Shown piece after piece: positions 58,001 to 64,000 of a stretch of DNA of 64,000 nucleotides. The stretch comes from Ophioderma brevispina (lineage: Eukaryota; Echinodermata; Ophiuroidea; Amphilepidida; Ophiodermatidae), in NCBI GenBank assembly GCA_023653785.1, contig JAMKCH010071773.1:62001-126000 (forward strand). Reading direction: 5' to 3'. How positions within the stretch are numbered: the stretch's first letter is position 1; each line of letters opens with the position of its first letter. The translations under genes and the position numbers were made by a program. The notes below the pieces were generated by a model, which was not told the DNA's origin, ran no database searches, and saw nothing but the letters and a program-made list of their open reading frames with translations.

Positions 58001-59410
58001 GGGTGGAAACGGAGTACAGGCTTTTTCTATTGACAGATTTTTAGTTTATGAGGACCTTAGCCAATAATTTCTGGAGGGTGTGCAAATTTTCGTTCAGTGG
58101 CATTTTCTAGAAATCCAATATGGCTGCCACCACTCTAAAATTCATTAAAATGGTCATACTTTTGTGCTCTATATCCAGGTTTTAATCACGATGAATCTAT
58201 TGAACAGATACTTGATATTATTTGATCATAACATTACCATCAAATCCAATACGGCCGCCCAGAAATCCAATGTAGCCTGAAATCATTAAATTGACCATAA
58301 TTCATCAAGTTTTTGTGATAGCGACATATTTTTTGGGCTTTTTACCCAGTAGAAACTTATATCTAATATTTCTGGTAGGTTAACATGCTTAGAAATCAAA
58401 ATGACATCCAATATGGTTGCCTTTTAAGATCGTTAAAACTTACAAATTGTCATATACTGACAATATATCGGCCGTCATCTTGAATTTTAAGTATGTTGTC
58501 AAAATAAAAATACCAGATATTAGTTTTTAATGTTCAAAGACATATATCTCATACTTTAATTTAAACTTTAAACTTGATTTTTGGATGCTATAACTAAATA
58601 AATGCAGATTTATTATAATGTATTTTAAAGAAGTTAAAAAGGCAGGTATATTGGCTACCATTATAACATTTTTGTATGTCAACGAAACAAAAATGCCAGA
58701 TAAGGATGTCTAATGGTCAAATACTTATCTTATATATTACTTTAGACCTTTATAATAATAACTGGGTGATAAACTACATAATACTACAGATATAGATTTT
58801 AAATCTCTTTAACGGCGGCTATATTGGCTGCCATCTTAAAGTTTGAGAATACTAATAGCACAGAATTGTCATATATGGATTTTTAATGATCAAATACATA
58901 GATCCTATAAGTATAAAGTATAAGGCATAGATATAGACCATTGAATCATGCCTCTAGACTTGCTTAAGTACAGAATACTTGACGCGTCCGGATGTGTTGA
59001 AATGCGTTCTAGAGGTGTTCAAAGAGCACTTGCAGAGCGTGTTCAATTGTAACAGATTTTGAACACCCACAGAACATATTTTAGGTGTTCTGGCTGTATT
59101 CTGTATCTAATAAATAGGTCTACTGAAAGAGTTAAGATCACTTGAATCGTTCCAGGCGCATATTTGATATTTGGGCAACCATATTGGATTTTGTGGCAAT
59201 ATAGTGATCAAATCAGATCGCTAAACCTTTCTCGTGCTTAAAAATTTGAGAGTTCGGTAAAAATTTTGTCTCTCTCAGAAATACTTAAGAGAGTTTTAAT
59301 GATTTTAAACATGGTATCGGCCATATTGGATTTTCTAAAATGCCACTGAACCAAATTTCTAATGAACTAAAATCTATCGATAGAAAAAGTCTGTACTCCA
59401 TTTCCACCCT
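58001..59410. mobile_element. 1.4 kb element with terminal inverted repeats
   Basis: The left terminus (GGGTGGAAACGGAGTACAGG at 58001, through CAATATGGCTGCCAC near 58130) is repeated inverted at 59315-59410 (CCATATTGGATTTTC through CTCCATTTCCACCC). The left arm has a roughly 30-base insertion near 58045-58080. The interior lacks a transposase frame but carries many ATCCAATATGG/CCATATTGG phrases on both strands (near 58112, 58246, 58410, 59185, 59320). A shared peptide (GGNGVQ, FSIDRF) read outward-in at both ends is encoded by the arms. Confidence 0.75.
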
Positions 59411-60984
59411 TCGAGCTGTGTGCACATACTTCCACCTGACTAAAAGGAATCACATCACTAAATAACTCCCCATAGACTTGTGTACAATATGACCTCTCAC
59501 CAAACGTCAATTTCTCGGCTATAAAGCGACTGGTTATTTCAAAACTGAATTTTTTGGGAAGATTAGGACCATAGCTCTTCAACAAAAATGAAAAAGTCAA
59601 ATGATGAAGGCTGATTTGTTGAGCTACAGAGCATCGAAAGATTTGCATGTTTTCAAAACGTCCACGCCTAGTTGAATGTTACTAGAAATCAAAATTTCAC
59701 AGTTTCCCCCAAACCCTCAGAAATTATACTAAAATGGCACTGACAAAATATTTACCACCCACATGGTTTGTTACTAGTCCACACATCATGATTAATTTCA
59801 AATTTCATTTAAAGACACAACTTATCAACATTTTGTGACTCTTCATTTAGGCAAGGGCCATATTTGGGACTCCAACACTGTCTCGGCACTGACGTCGTCT
59901 GCTACACCTAGTTTATTTAGTGGTGTGATTCCAAAAGGCATTCAGACAAATGGAGCTACAAGCAATATGCTCTGAGGGAAGTGGAATGGTTGAGCGCTCA
60001 CAAAACCAGGTTTAACCCGTCAAAGTCTGGTCCAAAGCCCAGAGACCTCAGAACACGCTAATCTAGACAAAGAAATACTGCATAAGGTGAATTTTCCCTA
60101 CTAAGTCCCGTTCTCAGAGGGAGATATATCAGGAGTGCTTTAATATCTTAAAACGGATAAAACTAGGCTCCGGAGGTGACAGCGCTGGTGTTCTACCAAT
60201 GAACTATTCCTATATATTTTATACGGCTAAATTATAGTTTTCTTTTTAAAAAATAACAGGTTTAGCCGTGTATGCATCATACCAGGTGAATCCCAGTCGC
60301 TTATCAAATTTGTACGGGTTAATGAACGTGAGTATATAGCGCTACTCGCGCAAGCCAAAATTTGTCAACGCCTTCCAGCCATCACGATGAAAGACATGCG
60401 CGCGATACACCGTTCATGCAGTCAAATGTTTTTCTTAGCCTAAATATCATGACCTAAAACAATCAGAGGCGTTTGGGCGAATAGTATGACCTATAGAACA
60501 TTAACATATAATTAAATATCATATTCAAAATTTATCTGAACGATAACACATCAACTTTCAAGTTTCAGCCGGCAAATAGTAACAGCTAGTAACGTCGAGA
60601 CCCGTGGTTTTTACAAACTCGACGTTTTATGGTCGTAATATTTCGGATTTTTAAAACGGTCTAAAATCATACTTGATAATCTTATCATTTTGTACGTTAT
60701 TAAACCGTTTTGAATTGAAGGTTGTGTTTGTAGGTTGCTCAAGTGTACTTTTAGGCTTTAACCCTCGTCTACGGAAGGGGTGGTTAATTTACCACCCCCG
60801 TTCAATGCTTAGTGGATTCACGCTGGGCTACGCTAACATCCCTGTTGTCTTTTTTTAACTCACTGTTTTTAAACTCACTGTTGTCTTTTTAACTCACTAT
60901 ATCTTTTATCATGCCCGTCAGAGGACACAAACTGATGTCAGTCTGGAACACGTGCCCTTATCAGGGCAGGCATCATCGGACGTC
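59411..60984. other. Between the 1.4 kb element and the LINE copy
   Basis: The 93-codon minus frame 59367-59648 extends outward from the right arm; its family is unknown to me. GC-richer sequence near 59870-60070 could be a decayed upstream part of the following LINE, but I cannot show it. A GGGGTGGT/ACCACCCC hairpin lies at 60777-60798. No other feature supported. Confidence 0.4.
60777..60798. other. GC-rich hairpin
   Basis: GGGGTGGT, six-base loop TAATTT, ACCACCCC: a perfect 8-bp stem. Probably a mobile-element terminus; no adjoining poly-T for a Pol III terminator. Confidence 0.6.
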
Positions 60985-61620
60985 AAGTCAGATGACATCT
61001 CTGTGCTTCAACTGAATGTGTAAGGACTCACTAGAGCAAAGATCAACATCATTGAACATCTTACACAAACGCACAAAGTCACTGCGATTCTCCTTCAAGA
61101 GACACATGCAACTGAGAGTTCCACCCTGAAAAATTGTGGCTATACTGTAGCTGCACACACCGAGAGCGCTATATCCACGGGATTGCCACCTTTGTTAGAA
61201 ACACAGCTCAATGGAACATTGCGACCTCACCTGCAGACTCCACCCTGGAATGGGCAACGACCCAAATTGTAGATGTCCACGTCATCAATGTCTACAAACC
61301 ACCTAACTCCCGGCTTCTTCAACTTCAAGCAGATTCTCTACCTATTTATGGTGTACCTTGCATCTACGCTGGTGACTTCAACAGTCATAGCATTACCTGG
61401 GACTACAGGAATACCAACCCTGACGGAGCCACCCTAGAGGACTGGACTTCCAAATCCAGTGTACAACTTTTGTACGACCCCAAGCAACCAGACAGTTTCT
61501 ATTCTGGAAGGTGGAATACAACCTCAAATCCCGACCTTGCATTTGTAAATATGGACGCCATTTCTGTTACCGTACTGTTCTCGACCGCTTTCCGAAGTCT
61601 CAACATAGACCATCACTGAT
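60985..61620 (+). pseudogene. LINE apurinic-type endonuclease domain
   Basis: The domain opens with LQLNV and a QETHAT segment (catalytic Glu). It continues in frame 61134-61619 with HGIATFVRN, INVYKPPNS, GDFNSHSITWDY (catalytic Asp/Asn), a PDLAFVN segment and a terminal DHH in the position of the SDH motif. This is the target-nicking endonuclease of jockey/I/CR1-type LINEs. A stop follows LQLNV near 61021 and a frame change lies near 61130. Relationship to the fragment at 54.15-54.75 kb is shown by the shared C-terminal part. Confidence 0.85.
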
Positions 61621-63035
61621 CGCTCAGGAGAGCCTCGCTAAGTCTGTACCAACAAAGCCAGTGAAATGTGGAACTTCCGCAAGGCAGACTGGGGAAGTCT
61701 TTCAGATGGGGATATTTTTGATAGAAAGCTTTGCACCAGTGCATAAATCAGAATTTTCACATTTTTAGGGACACCTGTTATGTGAAATCTCTCGTTGCAC
61801 CTTTAATACCAGTGATGGGCAGAGCAGTCGTCTGTGACGTCTGAGGAACGGAGCACCACAAGGATCTGTACTCGCTCCCATGCTGTTCAACTTGAATATC
61901 AGCGATTACCTCAAACAACATCTAAATAATATGGCTACGCCGACGATCTTGTCCTTCTTCACACCGGATAGAAGCTGGACAGAAGTTGAAAGTACACCTA
62001 CTGCAGATATGACCCTACTTGCAGCATATCTCAAGACCTGGAGACTTAAGCTGAGTAAAGCCAAGACCACCGCTACTGCCTTCCATCTCAACACCAACGA
62101 GGCTCATCGCCAGCTTCAAATCAACCTCAATGGAGCGCCTCTGCCATACAATCCTACACCAACCTATCTGGGAGTGAAGCTTGATCGGCAGCTTACTGAT
62201 CGGCAGCACCTCGAGTCAGTATGCGCAAAGGTATCTTCGAGGAATAACCTCCTGTGCCGCCTTGCTGGAACCTCATGGGGTGCCAGCCCAACGACTCTAC
62301 GCACCACCGCCCTGGCTCTGGTCTACAGCGCTGAGGAATATGCCGCCCCAGCATGGTGCAATAGCTCTCACACAAAGAAGCTGGACAGAGTACTCAACGA
62401 GACCATGAGAACTTTTACTGACTGTCTTCGTTGCACTCCATTTGAGTTTCTACCAGTGCTTTCAGGCAATGCACCTGCAGTGCTTCGGAGAGAACACCAC
62501 ACGCATAAACTGGTGAATAAGGCTCTGTTGGACAACAAGCACTGCATAAATGGTATAACAACTGTCAAAGAATCACACCAGCTCGGCAAACAGAGACTGC
62601 GCTCTCTCTGCGACCTTTCTGTCGACACGCTGCTAAACTCTCCAGCTTCCCATTCAACATCTTACAGATATAGAACACTGCCTGGCTAGATATTCCAAGA
62701 CCAGACCAACTCACTATTACACCTATATGACAGAACTCCCATCTGGTAGTAATCTTCCATGTAAGGAAAGGAATGGGTTACCTTGAACCGGATTCGCACA
62801 GGAGTCGGTCGTTTCAACAGCAATATGCACCATGGGGGCTGCGACCATCTCCAGCCTGCCAATGTGTTCTCCATGACAGAACGGGCGGATCACATTCCTC
62901 AATGAGTGCCCCTACCCTTTTGTCCCCTGGTGGATATATACTTCTCAACCCCAACCAATCAGTGAGTTTGCTCTACCCGGCCTCCGAACATTTTAGCTGT
63001 TGCTTCATACGCAAGAAGAAGAAGAAGACTCTGGG
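61620..63035 (+). pseudogene. LINE reverse transcriptase, internally deleted
   Basis: The linker after the endonuclease (TKPVK region, to about 61700) jumps to RNGAPQGSVLAPMLFN at 61843, so the fingers and front of the palm are missing. YADD is intact at 61936-61947 but out of frame with the 269-codon frame 61880-62689, implying two compensating shifts. That frame carries the thumb (YLGVKLDRQLT, LRTTALALVYS, PAWCNSS, HHTHKLVNKALL). A zinc-binding CQC segment follows near 62860. The copy ends in a GAA-type tail (CGCAAGAAGAAGAAG, 63010-63031). It cannot encode a working enzyme. Confidence 0.83.
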
Positions 63036-64000
63036 TTTGAGTAACATCACGAAGGGCATTTACGATTCATCTTGTATTTAGGGACAAGTTAATTCCTTGG
63101 AATATGTATTAAGGGAGTAAAGGGAAGCCAGCCTTTGCCGTGAGGGGGATGTACAAGGGCTTGGGGGTCTCTTTTTTGTCAAGTTTCAATTGTGGTTGCA
63201 TCTCACAGGTTTCGCTGGACTCAAACCACGCGTAACCTGTAAAATACCTCAAACCACTTCTCGGCCATATGTGTTTGGGTGTGGGTGTTGGTGGTTTGCC
63301 CTATAATCTCAATCTTCCCTCGGATAACGGAACTATTTCGGGAACAAAACAATATACAACGTGCCTCGACCGATTGTGATTTTGGGGTATTTTTTAAATA
63401 TGGCTACATCGATGTAAAATTCCGTTGCTTTTTCGCAAAATAAAAATGTTTATTGTCATTTGCTAAAAGCCTTAACCACCCCCTCCGTAAATTGTTCGGG
63501 TCCAGGACCTTTTTACCCATGTGTTTGATAGGTTCTTTGTTTTAGGCCTTAATAGGGTGTTCCGTAAGAAGTTAGGCGGAAATCACCAGGGTCCATGGTC
63601 TTTTTAGGAGAAATGGGACGGACGACTGTGAGGCTGACATGCAGCTTTAAAAAAACAATAACTGGATGATGTAAAGCCTTGGAGCCAAGTTTTACTATAC
63701 AATCAAATCAGCCTCATCCTTTTCTCCTTACAAAGGCCGAGTTCGCGCCTTAATTTTGCGGGAGCACTCCATTAACAAAGGAAATACACAAACGAAAACA
63801 ATCCTTTTCTATTTGGGGTGGACCGAACAAGTGGATTGGTCGGTCAGGGATTTTGGTTCGCAATGAACCTAAAATTTAGTACTAAAATAACTGAAATAAT
63901 CTCATTTTCCCCTCTCCTCGCTATCTCTCACCTGTTTTTCTGTAAAATCAAGCCATTGTTTGGCCAAAACTACGACATCAGGCCTAACACATAAAGTAAT
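63036..64000. other. Intergenic, no gene recognised
   Basis: No supported frame, array or RNA gene. The sequence continues beyond the window. Confidence 0.5.

Noticed and set aside
60777..60798. Hairpin as a transcription terminator
   Set aside because: A bacterial-type terminator has no meaning here, and there is no adjoining T-run for Pol III termination.
1..64000. tRNA, rRNA or snRNA genes
   Set aside because: I scanned by eye for tRNA B-box-like GGTTCGANTCC and rRNA-like blocks and found none convincing; a covariance-model search would be decisive.

Overview
The window reads as repeat-rich nuclear DNA of a marine invertebrate animal, most likely a deuterostome such as an echinoderm or hemichordate. 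It is AT-rich, with sparse genes, long intron and intergenic tracts, microsatellites and many fold-back elements. The deuterostome call rests mainly on a degenerate Ty3/gypsy element with integrase upstream of reverse transcriptase and a SCAN-like Gag segment, the layout of the Gmr1-like clade known from deuterostomes. Species cannot be named from sequence alone.

Only one host gene is convincing: a type II Hsp40 (DNAJB1/4/5-like) on the + strand. A large first coding exon (7594-8442) carries the J domain, Gly/Phe/His-rich linker and C-terminal domain I. A 5.87 kb intron follows, then a last exon (14312-14541) with C-terminal domain II. An in-frame TGA just before the donor and a one-base frame slip early in the last exon mean it is either a recent pseudogene or, more likely, carries base-level sequence errors.

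Layout. 1-7.3 kb: no recognisable gene; poly-G and poly-A runs and one weak exon-like segment. 7.3-14.6 kb: the Hsp40 gene. 14.9-37.8 kb: no gene seen, but many mobile and repeat structures: TIR/MITE elements with G-rich ends, a hierarchical GTCC-dyad satellite in two blocks (18.39-19.21 and 22.55-23.02 kb), a 24-bp minisatellite, large fold-back elements (27.9-28.4 and 34.6-35.2 kb) and a dispersed AAGTCGTATCTA motif cluster. 37.8-47.2 kb: a 30-bp minisatellite split by a complete but degenerate 7.9 kb Gmr1-like LTR retrotransposon on the minus strand. 50.7-52.35 kb: a 38-bp minisatellite. 52.47-52.83 kb: a palindrome-centred TIR element. 54.15-63.04 kb: a non-LTR retrotransposon graveyard. 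It holds two relics of one endonuclease-type LINE (54.15-54.75 minus, 60.98-63.04 plus) and one restriction-like-endonuclease LINE (55.28-58.0 plus), which is split by a TA-flanked MITE and abuts a 1.4 kb inverted-repeat element.

The genes do not form a pathway or operon. The main biology is nested transposition (gypsy into minisatellite, MITE into LINE) and several repeat families that may be undescribed. Dense single-base indels at 37.8-47 kb and in the 38-bp array suggest poorly polished long-read sequence, so frameshifts there should not all be read as evolutionary decay.
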